Positions 17,103-25,427 of a stretch of DNA of 64,000 nt are shown here, in pieces. This stretch comes from JAJRRS01 sp965230275 (GTDB taxonomy: Bacteria > Planctomycetota > Phycisphaerae > Phycisphaerales > Phycisphaeraceae): NCBI GenBank assembly GCA_965230275.1, contig CBDDKO010000002.1, positions 1,612,001 through 1,676,000 of the forward strand, given 5' to 3'. Position 1 is the first letter of the stretch. Every line of letters begins with the position of its first letter. Both the position numbers and the translations under genes were made by a program. The notes under the pieces were generated by a model that was not told the origin of the DNA, searched no databases, and saw only the letters and a list, made by a program, of their open reading frames with translations.

Positions 17103-17379
17103 ATTCTCCGCCGTCTTCCTCTCGAAGGCCAGTCTTGTTGTACTCGGCCCGCTGCTTGGCGTACGTCTCCGGGCTGACCGGCAGATCGGGATTCTCCTCG
17201 CCGTCGGCGCACTGCTGGTGCAGCTTCTTCAAGAAAGGCACACACCACTGACACCCCGTCCCCGCCGAGAGGCACTCGCTGATCAGGCTTGCGACCGGCG
17301 GCTTCTCCCGCTGGCAGTAGCTGACGATCTTGCGCTTGGAGACCTTAAAGCACAGGCAGACGTTGTCATCATCTTTCAT
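17101..17379 (-). CDS. BFD-like [2Fe-2S] protein
   Basis: This small protein of 92 residues from ATG 17379 has the bacterioferritin-associated ferredoxin (BFD/Fer2_BFD) pattern: C-x-C in NVCLCFKVSKRKI, a helix, then C-x2-C in SAGTGCQWCVPFLKKL. It probably carries a [2Fe-2S] cluster for electron transfer to a partner not encoded here. An upstream in-frame ATG (17388) has a weak AGG site, but a TACAAT box ends 7 nt before 17379 and would overlap 17388, so I prefer 17379 and a leaderless mRNA. It is divergent from recR by 74 bp. Its stop codon lies in the arm of a long inverted repeat. Confidence 0.75.
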   Translation of the reverse strand: MKDDDNVCLCFKVSKRKIVSYCQREKPPVASLISECLSAGTGCQWCVPFLKKLHQQCADGEENPDLPVSPETYAKQRAEYNKTGLREEDGGE

Positions 17380-17441
17380 AACAGCCATTGTACCTGCATG
17401 TTGAAAACACCGGTGTCCCGTCGCTAAAACGATTCCCCGCA

Positions 17442-17447
17442 TACAAT
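17442..17447 (+). promoter_or_regulatory. -10 box of a likely leaderless recR transcript
   Basis: TACAAT, then GTCGCT (6 nt), then ATG 17454. A second TACAAT on the opposite strand (17387-17392) serves the divergent BFD-like gene. Confidence 0.55.
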
Positions 17448-17453
17448 GTCGCT

Positions 17454-18068
17454 ATGGCCCAGGTGCGTACCAATTCGGCGTTCGAGCGATTGACTGATCG
17501 GCTGTCCCGGCTGCCCGGGATCGGTCGGCGGTCGGCGCAGCGGATCGCGTTCTACCTGCTCAAGACGCCGCAGGAGGAAGCGGAACTGCTGGCCGAGGCG
17601 GTGCTGGCGTTTAAACGAGACCTGAAGGTCTGCCGGATATGCGGGCACGTCACGGAGTCCGACCCCTGCCCGATCTGCAGCGACCCGGAACGCAACCACG
17701 CGCAGGTGCTTGTTGTCGAGCAGCCCAACGACGTGGTGAGCCTGGAGCAGACCGGCGTCTACCGCGGGGCCTACCATGTGCTGATGGGTCGGCTCGCGCC
17801 GCTGGAGGGCGTCGGGCCGGGCGAGCTGAACATCGACCGACTCATCAAGCGGGTGACCGAAGGCAAGGTCCGAGAAGTGATCCTCGGGACCAACCCCACC
17901 CTCGAAGGCGACGGCACCGCGATGTACCTCGCCGAGCAACTGGCCAAACACGGCGTCACGCTGACCCGCCTGGCAAGGGGCATCCCCACCGGGACACCGC
18001 TCGCCGGGGCGTCAAAGGCGGTACTATCAGACGCCATCCAGAGCCGACAGGCCATGGACGATGGATAA
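17454..18068 (+). CDS. recR: Recombination mediator RecR
   Basis: RecR (204 residues) acts with RecO/RecF in loading RecA at gaps. In order: a helix-hairpin-helix (LSRLPGIGRRSAQRIAFYLL), a four-cysteine zinc finger (CRICGHVTESDPCPIC), and a Toprim domain starting VLVVEQPNDVVSLEQTG with the family Walker-B-like stretch VILGTNPTLEGDGTAMYLAE. Length is normal. The frame runs upstream to 17388, but ATG 17454 matches the family N-terminus and follows a TACAAT box by 6 nt. No dnaX or ybaB neighbour is present, unlike in many bacteria; rpoN follows 69 bp later on the same strand. Confidence 0.95.
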   Translation: MAQVRTNSAFERLTDRLSRLPGIGRRSAQRIAFYLLKTPQEEAELLAEAVLAFKRDLKVCRICGHVTESDPCPICSDPERNHAQVLVVEQPNDVVSLEQTGVYRGAYHVLMGRLAPLEGVGPGELNIDRLIKRVTEGKVREVILGTNPTLEGDGTAMYLAEQLAKHGVTLTRLARGIPTGTPLAGASKAVLSDAIQSRQAMDDG

Positions 18069-18111
18069 CACCCCGGATACAGCCGATTTAAGTAATAACG
18101 CTCTGACCAGC

Positions 18112-18137
18112 CCCTAGACCCCAGACCCCAAGCCACC
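18112..18137 (+). repeat. Heptamer tandem tract abutting the rpoN start codon
   Basis: CCCTAGA, CCCCAGA, CCCCAAG then CCACC run directly into ATG 18138. The period is 7 bp and the C-rich strand is the coding strand. No Shine-Dalgarno site is present. Confidence 0.75.
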
Positions 18138-19655
18138 ATGAGAATCGACACCGGACAACACATGCGGATCGACCAGCGGATGAAGCTGGCCCCGCGCATG
18201 ATCCAGTCGATGGAGATCCTCCAGATGGCGCAGGCGGCGCTCGAGGCCCGGATCGACCAGGAGCTGGCGAGCAACCCGACGCTGGAGGTCCGCGAGCCGG
18301 GCACGGACGTCGAGGACTACGAAGCCGAACGCACCCAGACCGACAGAGATAACCGCGAGAACGAGCGCGAGCTGGTCGTCCGCGAAGACGACAAGAACAA
18401 CAAGGACGACTTCGAACGCCTGTCCAACATGTCCGAAGAGGTCGGCTCTTCATGGGACGCCAACACCTCCGAGACCGGCGGTAGCTACCACAGCACACAC
18501 TACAGCGACGGCGACCGCGACAAGAAGATGGACGCGATGGCCAACACCGCCGCGCGCACCGCGTCGCTGTTCGACCAGCTCATGGACCAGTGGCACCTGA
18601 CGGAAACCACGCCCGAGCTGCTGAAGATCGGCGAGTTCCTGATCGGGTTCATCGACAGCGACGGCTACCTGCGCACCGACAACGCCGCGCTCATCGACCA
18701 ATCGCCCAACGGCACGACGCAGGACCAGATCGACGAAGCCATCGCCCTGCTGCAAAAGACGCTCGAACCCCCGGGTCTGGCGGCGCGCGACATCCGTGAA
18801 TGCCTGCTCCTGCAGATCGACGCCCGCCTGCGTAACGATCCTGATGCCGAGCTGGCGAACGAACGCACCCTGGTCGAGAGCCACCTCAAGGACATCGAGG
18901 CCAACCGCCTGCCGAAGGTCGCCAAGGCCACCGGCCTGGACGTCGCCGAGGTCAAGCAGGCCATCCAGAGCCTGCGCCAGTTCCACCCCCACCCCGGCAA
19001 GCTGCTGGCGGACGACAGCCCGCGGATGATCTTTCCCGACGCTGTGATCGAGTACGACGAGGAGACCGACACCTACACCGCGTCGCTGACGCACGGCAGG
19101 CTCCCCTCACTGCATATCCGACCCGAGTACATTGAAGACGCACGCAATAAGAACGTTGACAAGAAGACGCGCGACTTCCTGAACAACCACATCCGCAGCG
19201 CCTCGTGGATCATCGACGCGATCCAGCAACGCAACGCGACGCTGCTGCGCGTCATCGGCGTGGTCGTCCAGGCACAACGCGACTTCTTCGAGCAAGGCCC
19301 GCAGGCGCTCAAGCCGCTGCCCATGACGCTCGTCGCCGACCAGTTGGGCATACACGTCGCCACCGTCAGCCGGGCCGTCAACGAGAAGTACCTCCAGACC
19401 CCACGCGGCATCTACCCGCTGCGCATGTTCTTCTCCGGTGGTACGGAGACCGAGTCCGGCGACGCCATGAGCTGGTCCGCCGTGCAGGCGAAACTTGAGC
19501 AGATCATCGAGGAAGAAGACAAGGCCAAGCCCCTGTCCGACGACGCGCTGGTCGAGAAGCTCAAGGAGCACGGCATCGAAATCGCCCGCCGGACCGTCGC
19601 CAAGTACCGCAAGCAGATGAACATCCCCCCGGCCCGCCAACGCAAAGAGTATTAG
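18138..19655 (+). CDS. rpoN: RNA polymerase sigma-54 factor
   Basis: Sigma-54 (505 residues) directs RNA polymerase to -24/-12 promoters and needs an AAA+ activator. Region I (residues 1-50) is Gln/Met/Leu-rich (MKLAPRMIQSMEILQMAQAA). Region II is an acidic linker (about 55-130). The core-binding region and a helix-turn-helix (QLGIHVATVSRAVNEKYLQT) follow, and the RpoN box ARRTVAKYRK is at about 483-492. All parts are complete. No enhancer-binding activator is encoded in the window, so its regulon lies elsewhere. The leader is a C-rich heptamer tract with no ribosome site, and a second heptamer tract starts 2 nt after the stop. Confidence 0.96.
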   Translation: MRIDTGQHMRIDQRMKLAPRMIQSMEILQMAQAALEARIDQELASNPTLEVREPGTDVEDYEAERTQTDRDNRENERELVVREDDKNNKDDFERLSNMSEEVGSSWDANTSETGGSYHSTHYSDGDRDKKMDAMANTAARTASLFDQLMDQWHLTETTPELLKIGEFLIGFIDSDGYLRTDNAALIDQSPNGTTQDQIDEAIALLQKTLEPPGLAARDIRECLLLQIDARLRNDPDAELANERTLVESHLKDIEANRLPKVAKATGLDVAEVKQAIQSLRQFHPHPGKLLADDSPRMIFPDAVIEYDEETDTYTASLTHGRLPSLHIRPEYIEDARNKNVDKKTRDFLNNHIRSASWIIDAIQQRNATLLRVIGVVVQAQRDFFEQGPQALKPLPMTLVADQLGIHVATVSRAVNEKYLQTPRGIYPLRMFFSGGTETESGDAMSWSAVQAKLEQIIEEEDKAKPLSDDALVEKLKEHGIEIARRTVAKYRKQMNIPPARQRKEY

Positions 19656-19657
19656 GT

Positions 19658-19685
19658 CGGGGATCGGGGATCGGGGATCGGGGAT
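19658..19685 (+). repeat. Four perfect heptamer copies after rpoN
   Basis: CGGGGAT is repeated four times without mismatch (19658-19685), beginning 2 nt after the rpoN stop, followed by a partial unit. Confidence 0.9.
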
Positions 19686-19790
19686 CGGATCAATCATACG
19701 GTCGTGACGCACACTCCCATTTAGCGGCGGATCGCAGATCCGCGCGTCTCCCCCGCTGCCACACGTTCCCGGTAAACTGTTGCCTAGCCG

Positions 19791-20639
19791 ATGAACACCC
19801 CTACCCCCCCATCCCCAAATCCTAACCCCCAACCCCCAATCATCACCCTCACCACCGACTTCGGCACGGCCGACACCTACGTCGCGCAAATGAAAGGCGT
19901 CATCGCCGGGATCACGCTGAGCGCGCGCGTCATTGATAGCACGCATGACATCCCGCCGCAGAACATCCTCGCCGGAGCCTTAGCACTCGACACACTCGTC
20001 GACGCGTTCCCGGACGGCACGATCCACGTCGCCGTGGTCGATCCCGGTGTAGGCTCGCAGCGCGCAGCGGTAGCCATACAAACCGAGCGGTTCACCCTTG
20101 TGGGACCGGACAACGGCCTGTTCACGATGGTGCTCGACCGCTACCCGCCCACGACGATCGTCTCACTGACCAACCCGGCCTACCACCGCTCCCCCGGAAG
20201 TCCCGGAAGCCCGATCTGCCCGACGTTCCACGGCAGAGACATCTTCGCCCCCGCCGCGGCACACCTCGCAGATGGTGTCCCGATCAGTCAGTTGGGCGAT
20301 CCTTGCACCACCCTGGTCAACCTGAACCTCAGGCCCCCGGAAGTCTCACCCAAGGAGATCAAGGCGCGCGTGCTGACCAGTGACCGCTTCGGCAACCTGA
20401 TCACGAACCTCTCGCGCGATGTGTTCGAGGCGTGGCTCAGCGAGCAGAGCGGGACCAAGATGCAGGTACGGGTCAAAGGCAAGAAGATCGGCACGATCCA
20501 ACAGACCTTCGCCGATGTGAAGACGAATGAACCCGTCGCCTACTTCGGCAGCTCGAACCGGCTTGAGATCGCCGTGCGCGAAGGCTCAGCCCGGGACCGG
20601 TTCGGCAACCATCCCCGTGTCGTGGTGTATTGTGCTTAG
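19791..20639 (+). CDS. SAM hydroxide adenosyltransferase (DUF62/SAM_adeno_trans)
   Basis: This 282-residue enzyme belongs to the fluorinase/chlorinase-like family, whose common members split S-adenosylmethionine with hydroxide to adenosine and methionine. Family blocks are all visible: LTTDFGTADTYVAQMKGVI, VDPGVGS, LVGPDNGLFT, TFHGRDIFAPAAAHLA and the C-terminal barrel with SDRFGNLITNL. The first 16 residues (MNTPTPPSPNPNPQPP) are not family sequence. They are encoded by a CCC-rich heptamer tract that runs through the start codon region. A later start is not available in frame before the conserved LTTDFG, so the repeat seems to be translated. It is convergent with the glycosyltransferase gene, with a 4-nt overlap of stops. 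Confidence 0.9.
   Translation: MNTPTPPSPNPNPQPPIITLTTDFGTADTYVAQMKGVIAGITLSARVIDSTHDIPPQNILAGALALDTLVDAFPDGTIHVAVVDPGVGSQRAAVAIQTERFTLVGPDNGLFTMVLDRYPPTTIVSLTNPAYHRSPGSPGSPICPTFHGRDIFAPAAAHLADGVPISQLGDPCTTLVNLNLRPPEVSPKEIKARVLTSDRFGNLITNLSRDVFEAWLSEQSGTKMQVRVKGKKIGTIQQTFADVKTNEPVAYFGSSNRLEIAVREGSARDRFGNHPRVVVYCA
19798..19839 (+). repeat. Heptamer tract inside a coding region
   Basis: Six units of 7 bp, ending with two copies of CCCCCAA, lie within codons 3-17 of the SAM hydroxide adenosyltransferase gene and encode its Pro/Asn-rich N-terminus. Confidence 0.75.
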
Positions 20640-21574
20640 CGCAGTATCAGGTCTTGAATCACCCCTCTAAGGCCGTACCCATATCGGTGGTATGACCCTC
20701 CACGCCAATCTCGCATCACTTGCCTTAGCGTCGGCCGGACACGCCTGTCGTAATGCGCCGCTTTCTCGGTAAGCTGTGTCGGCGCGTCATCTGCCCCGGT
20801 TGTATGGCCATGCGATGCCAGACGCTCAGCCGCGAGTTTACACCGCGTGGCGGCCCGTCGCATATATGCGTCATCTATGCTCGCCCGAGCATGACGCAAC
20901 TGCCCGATCAACCCATCCGCTCCACCGATCTGCTGTGACGTGTGTTGCCGGTAGTGTGCTAACGGCCGATCGATCGTCCGCACCTCACTGACCGCCGACG
21001 CTAAAAGCGCGATCCACTCGTCGTGTACCCATAACTCCGGGATCGGTAGCACCAGCCCACGCAACGATGACCGGAACATCATGCTCATCCCGGTGACAAC
21101 GTTGAAACGCAAGAGCGCCGCAAATGGGTCCGCCGCAAACCGCTTACGGGCACGCCGGCCAAACCCAAGACGACCCCACTGCGTCTTCCCCGTTACCCGG
21201 CCCGAGTCTTCACACAATAGCGCATCACAGAATACCAGCCCGGCAAGGTCATCTGCATATGACACCAACACCTCAAGCTTATTTGGCAGCCAGACATCAT
21301 CCTGATCCGACAGCGCGATCCAGTCACCCTGGCAACGCTCAATAGCTCGTGCGAAGTTGCCCCCGGGACCGACCCGCTCATCGTTCCGCAGAATGGTCAC
21401 GGGAAACACAGACGACGACGCAAAGCTGCGCAAGACCTCCAGCGTCCGGTCGTCTGACCCGTCATCACTGACAATCATCTCGTCCGGTAAACGTGACTGG
21501 CCAGTAATTGATCGCAGTTGCTCGGGCAGATACACCGCCCCGTTGCAGGTCGCCATGGCTACGGAGATTCGCAT
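20636..21574 (-). CDS. Family 2 glycosyltransferase
   Basis: This 312-residue GT-A enzyme for surface polysaccharide assembly starts with the nucleotide-sugar binding strand ISVAMATCNGAVYLPEQL, has IVSDDGSDDRTLEVL, and the metal-binding/acceptor block WIALSDQDDVWLPNKL. The SDQDD motif is typical of rhamnosyltransferase-like GT2 members. A C-terminal helical part follows with WVHDEWIALLASAV. It is the last gene of a tightly packed minus-strand glycan cluster and starts 1 bp after the preceding methyltransferase gene ends, so translational coupling is likely. The sugar donor is unknown; a deoxyhexose is only a guess from the motif. Confidence 0.87.
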   Translation of the reverse strand: MRISVAMATCNGAVYLPEQLRSITGQSRLPDEMIVSDDGSDDRTLEVLRSFASSSVFPVTILRNDERVGPGGNFARAIERCQGDWIALSDQDDVWLPNKLEVLVSYADDLAGLVFCDALLCEDSGRVTGKTQWGRLGFGRRARKRFAADPFAALLRFNVVTGMSMMFRSSLRGLVLPIPELWVHDEWIALLASAVSEVRTIDRPLAHYRQHTSQQIGGADGLIGQLRHARASIDDAYMRRAATRCKLAAERLASHGHTTGADDAPTQLTEKAAHYDRRVRPTLRQVMRDWRGGSYHRYGYGLRGVIQDLILR

Positions 21575-21575
21575 C

Positions 21576-22595
21576 TCAGCCCTTCCTCGCTACGGCGACG
21601 AGTTCCTCACCTGCCGCCGCGCCCAGCCGCGTCAGCAACCACTCCGCCAGGAGCACCGTGTCTGCAAAGATGCGCGTAGTCCTGGCCGTACCACCCGACC
21701 ACCGGCCCGAGGCTCGCTTCCGGTTGGCGTCGCTCGCACACACCATCCCGCTGGCGTCCCGGTAACTCGTCTTCACATCAGCCGACGCAAAGCCAGCCTT
21801 GTGCAATGCATCTCTTAATGAATCCCGGGTGAATAATTGCAGGTGACGTGGCGGCTCGAGGCCTCGCCAGTGCCTGCCGTATATCCGGCTTGCCAATGAG
21901 AACATGTTGGGCGTCACGATGACCACCCGGCCGCCGGGTTTCAACAACCGATGCACATCACTTAATACCTGCACCGGATCGTAGACGTGCTCGATCACGT
22001 GATACAGCGTCGCGGCGTCGAGGCTGCCGGGCCTCTCACTCAATGACTCGACCCCTGCCAGTGTGACCGGCCGACCCATGGCCTGGGCGTGCTGGACCGC
22101 GTTCGTATCTGGATCGATCCCCGAGGCATCCCACCCAAGAGCGTTGAGCCGCTCGATCATTTGCCCCGAGCCGCAGCCCACGTCTAACAGCGTGCCTCCG
22201 TTGATCGGGGGGATAAAACCGCTATCAAAACGTAATTGCTCACTGACAGGCGGCAGGTACGCAGGCCAGGGTAAGCGGGCCTTTCTGCCGGCGACGGCTG
22301 CTGCCTTACGAGCCTGCCAGACACGCTCTCGCAGCTTGTAATACCAGGACGCACGAGCGGGCATTGCATCGACCCCGTCCTGATCATCGACATGTGTGTG
22401 ATACTCGGCATATGCAAGAGGCATGTCCCGACGGATCGGCGCGGGGTCCAGCCAGCACAGCTTTGCATTCGCACGGATCCGCCATCGGCCCGGGACATTG
22501 AAAAGCGTATCCTCGAGACACTCGTAGCGGACCTCGCCGCAGCGGCCGTACACGGGATCAGCTTCCCGGGATTCCGTACGCAACTCGTGACTCAT
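21576..22595 (-). CDS. Class I SAM methyltransferase in the glycan cluster
   Basis: This 339-residue protein has a Methyltransf_23-type core: motif I LLDVGCGSGQ (about 137-146), an acidic motif II (GIDPDTNAV), LYHVIEHVYDP and LLKPGGRVVIVTPN. The N-terminal 80 residues match the zinc-ribbon region that precedes this core in many O-antigen methyltransferases (LCWLDPAPIRRDMPLAYAEY). However, three of the usual four cysteines are gone (RCGEVRYEC and RANAKLC remain), so zinc is probably not bound. It likely methylates a sugar of the surface glycan. It overlaps the flippase gene by 4 nt and is 1 bp from the GT2 gene. Confidence 0.83.
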   Translation of the reverse strand: MSHELRTESREADPVYGRCGEVRYECLEDTLFNVPGRWRIRANAKLCWLDPAPIRRDMPLAYAEYHTHVDDQDGVDAMPARASWYYKLRERVWQARKAAAVAGRKARLPWPAYLPPVSEQLRFDSGFIPPINGGTLLDVGCGSGQMIERLNALGWDASGIDPDTNAVQHAQAMGRPVTLAGVESLSERPGSLDAATLYHVIEHVYDPVQVLSDVHRLLKPGGRVVIVTPNMFSLASRIYGRHWRGLEPPRHLQLFTRDSLRDALHKAGFASADVKTSYRDASGMVCASDANRKRASGRWSGGTARTTRIFADTVLLAEWLLTRLGAAAGEELVAVARKG

Positions 22596-23923
22596 TGCAC
22601 GCCACCCCTTCGACTGCGCACCAATTCGCGCTGAAGGAAATAGGCATTGAGCAAGGCCGCGGCGAGAACCGCGATCGCCTGCCCGGCATACAAACCCGTC
22701 GCGCCTTGGGTCTCCGACAAGTAAACACCTAGCGTGGAAAACACCGTCAGCATCACACAGGCCGATACCAACTGTACCTTCAATCTACCCAGCCCGCTTA
22801 AGGGCGTGCCAAGCATCACGTAGGCACCAAAACAGATCGCGTAGCACAGCGCGCCGATCAGTGTCGCTGTGCTAGGGACCGCCCGGTCACCCAACCACCA
22901 CGAGATGAAAGGTCGACCTAAGACAAGGATCACACACCCGCCCAAGAGACAAACCGCAAGCATAAGACCCAGGGATCGGATCACGCCGCGACGGATCCAC
23001 ACCTCGTCGCCACGCTGCCCCGCTTCGCTATACGCCGGCCAGTACGCATAACTGATCATCATCACCGCAGCGATTAATATGCCAATCAAGCGGTACGCGG
23101 CACCGTAGGGCACCACCGCCTCGGGCACCGACATCAGCCCCAACACGATCGGCCCGCCCTGTAGCAGCGTGATGGTCGCCAAATCGAGCGCCATGAACAC
23201 AACACCCGCCGACAGCAACCGGCCTAGAAGCCGCCGGTCAAAATGACATATGCCCGGCATGGGGAGAACCCCGAGCCCCAAACCCACACACCACTGCGCT
23301 AGACCCGCCACCAGCGGTGGGCTCATCACCAACACCACCAGCGTCGGAAACGACCAATCCTCAAAATACCCCAGCACCAGAAAGCAGATCATCAGCAACT
23401 GTGCCCCGGCCGCGATTAGCTGACTAAGGTCGCCACGTTGCGATGCGATCATCGCATGGCCGCCCATCATCATGGGCATCGACAAAGCCGCCATCACCAA
23501 CACAAGCACCGTCACCATCCCCGCTTCGCGCACGGCCTGCGGGTCGGTCACGTTAAGCCACTGCGCCCAGGGCATCATCCCGCCAAACACCAGGATTACC
23601 ACAGCCGCCACGGCACCGATCAGCGCGACGAACCCCGCCGCGTTGGACAGGATGGCGCGGGCCTTGTCACGATCGGTCTGAGCGTGCTGGCCCATCGCCG
23701 TGTACAGCGTGAACTGCAGCCCGAACTTCGCAAACGCCATCCAGGCCGACAGGGCATATATCATCAGCCACATACCGAAACGCTGCTGACCCAGACGCCT
23801 GATCAGTAGCGCCATCACAACGAACTGCCCGACGGCATATACGCCTTGAAATATCAAACCCGACGCCGCCGAGCGCGTGGCTCGCTGGTCACGAAGGCGT
23901 CGATTGTGGTGATGTTCTTGCAT
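22592..23923 (-). CDS. Wzx-type oligosaccharide flippase
   Basis: This integral membrane protein of 443 residues belongs to the MATE/MOP-superfamily polysaccharide transporters. About 12-14 hydrophobic helices are visible, beginning AASGLIFQGVYAVGQFVVM with the conserved RRLGQQRFGMW after the first helix. It would move the undecaprenyl-linked repeat unit across the inner membrane. ATG 23923 is chosen; the open frame extends to 23998 but that would overlap the preceding GT2 gene. It overlaps the methyltransferase gene by 4 nt. No polymerase (Wzy) or length regulator is in the window. Confidence 0.86.
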   Translation of the reverse strand: MQEHHHNRRLRDQRATRSAASGLIFQGVYAVGQFVVMALLIRRLGQQRFGMWLMIYALSAWMAFAKFGLQFTLYTAMGQHAQTDRDKARAILSNAAGFVALIGAVAAVVILVFGGMMPWAQWLNVTDPQAVREAGMVTVLVLVMAALSMPMMMGGHAMIASQRGDLSQLIAAGAQLLMICFLVLGYFEDWSFPTLVVLVMSPPLVAGLAQWCVGLGLGVLPMPGICHFDRRLLGRLLSAGVVFMALDLATITLLQGGPIVLGLMSVPEAVVPYGAAYRLIGILIAAVMMISYAYWPAYSEAGQRGDEVWIRRGVIRSLGLMLAVCLLGGCVILVLGRPFISWWLGDRAVPSTATLIGALCYAICFGAYVMLGTPLSGLGRLKVQLVSACVMLTVFSTLGVYLSETQGATGLYAGQAIAVLAAALLNAYFLQRELVRSRRGGVQ

Positions 23924-23964
23924 GGAATAAGCACGCGTTGAGATCGAACCCGCCAAGGCACGCC

Positions 23965-25032
23965 TTACCAGAATAACAGCCGCCTGATCACCCACCAATA
24001 AGCGCTAAGCAGAGGGTTGCCGATATACCGTAGCAACGGACCGCCGAGACCGGGGTGGTCGATCCCGCCAACGTGTGAACGCACGAAAGCCCGGTCGGAC
24101 ACGCTGCGACGATCCTGAGCGATGACTCGCAGACCAAGCATGTGCCGGCGCGTATCAGGCTTAAGGAAGTAACCCAGCGCATGCAGCTTGTCGGCCAGCC
24201 GCCCTCTTGATGCCGCGTACAGCAGTTGCCCCACTTCCATCAACAAGATCGCGGGCAGCAACAGCAGCAGCGTCGGCGTCTTGTAGTACACCAGCATCAA
24301 CCACCAGCGGTTTCGCTCCAGGTAGTAGTAATGCCGATGGATCGCTGTAGTCGGCGAGAATCGATGGGCCACACGACTGCCCGGGACCAAGTCGTGCCGG
24401 TAGCCGAGTTGTCTGAGTTTCCAGCCAAGATCGGTGTCCTCGCAGTAAAGAAACATCTCGGGCTCGAAAAGCCCGAAACGGGCGAGCAGGTCGGCCCGGG
24501 CAAGCATCGCCGCACCCGAACTGTAACCGATTTGCTGTGGCGTCAGGTCGTCGGGAATCGGCCCGCCGAATCTTGTGATCAGGCCGAAACCCAGGTAATG
24601 CGCCGCATTCCCGGCGGTGTTGATGATGCCGGGCCGATCGATCAACGTGATCAGAGGCTGGCAAGTCGCGGTCCGTGTATTGGTTTCCAAATGGTCGATA
24701 AGTGGATCGATCCAGCCGGGCTCAGGCACGGTGTCGGGATTTAACAGCGCGACATACGTGGCCGTCGGTCGCATCTGACACACATACTCGAATCCCAGGT
24801 TGTTCCCGCCGGCAAAACCCAGGTTCTCCCCGGCATCGATCACGGCTACCTCGGGGAACAACTCTCGCACATACTGAGCCGACCCGTCCTGCGAATCACA
24901 ATCCACCACCACGACACGCACATCAATGTCCGAACGGGCCCAACGATCCATGCCGGCCAGGCACGCAGCCAGGTCCTTTCGGCTGTTGTACGCCACGATG
25001 ATGACCGCGATGTGCAGGGGCTGATCAGACAA
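23965..25032 (-). CDS. Family 2 glycosyltransferase (WbbL-like)
   Basis: This 355-residue GT2 enzyme has the rhamnosyltransferase/WbbL layout. Motifs are IAVIIVAYNSRKDLAACL, VVVDCDSQDGSAQYV, ENLGFAGGNNLGF, YVALLNPDTVPEPGW and the late block MFLYCEDTDLGWKLRQLGYR. A C-terminal hydrophobic stretch (TPTLLLLLPAILLMEVGQLL) may anchor it to the membrane. The start is a TTG (25032) with GGGA 8 nt upstream; no in-frame ATG precedes the conserved domain. It lies 23 bp downstream of the DUF2304 gene and 41 bp upstream of the flippase, so it is part of the same operon. Confidence 0.87.
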   Translation of the reverse strand: MSDQPLHIAVIIVAYNSRKDLAACLAGMDRWARSDIDVRVVVVDCDSQDGSAQYVRELFPEVAVIDAGENLGFAGGNNLGFEYVCQMRPTATYVALLNPDTVPEPGWIDPLIDHLETNTRTATCQPLITLIDRPGIINTAGNAAHYLGFGLITRFGGPIPDDLTPQQIGYSSGAAMLARADLLARFGLFEPEMFLYCEDTDLGWKLRQLGYRHDLVPGSRVAHRFSPTTAIHRHYYYLERNRWWLMLVYYKTPTLLLLLPAILLMEVGQLLYAASRGRLADKLHALGYFLKPDTRRHMLGLRVIAQDRRSVSDRAFVRSHVGGIDHPGLGGPLLRYIGNPLLSAYWWVIRRLLFW

Positions 25033-25055
25033 GATGATTCCCGTATCGGCTCTTC

Positions 25056-25427
25056 TTACGCGTTCCCATGATGTGGATCGTCGTCGGCATCGGCCAAGCC
25101 CTGCTTCTGCATCAGTATCCCGACGTGTTGGGCGAGCGAGGTGATGCGCCGCTCCTGCACGCTGACGATCGACAACAGCTTGAAGATCATGAGCATGAAG
25201 AACGTCGTCACGCCAAGCAGCGCGAGCGTTCGGTAGTCGATGTCCAGCAACTCGGCGACGTAGCCCACGCCGTCACGCCAGAGCGCCAGGACCAGGAACG
25301 GCAGGCCCGTCAGGACGAAGATAATCGCGTAGCGTTCCTTGAGCCTCCCGGCGCGCAGGCTGCGCAGGGCCATGAAGAGGATCACGGCGCCGATGGTCAA
25401 GACGATGAGGTTTCGCAGGATAATCAT
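25056..25427 (-). CDS. DUF2304 membrane protein
   Basis: This small membrane protein (123 residues) has three hydrophobic segments (LIVLTIGAVILFMALRSL, YAIIFVLTGLPFLVLALW and TLALLGVTTFFMLMIFKLL) and a cytosolic helical C-terminus that ends in an Asp/His-rich tail. This is the DUF2304 pattern. The family is nearly always encoded next to a DPM1-like GT2, as here, and is thought to be its membrane partner; that is inference from context. ATG 25427 overlaps the stop of the DPM1-like gene (ATGA), so the pair is translationally coupled. Confidence 0.8.
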   Translation of the reverse strand: MIILRNLIVLTIGAVILFMALRSLRAGRLKERYAIIFVLTGLPFLVLALWRDGVGYVAELLDIDYRTLALLGVTTFFMLMIFKLLSIVSVQERRITSLAQHVGILMQKQGLADADDDPHHGNA

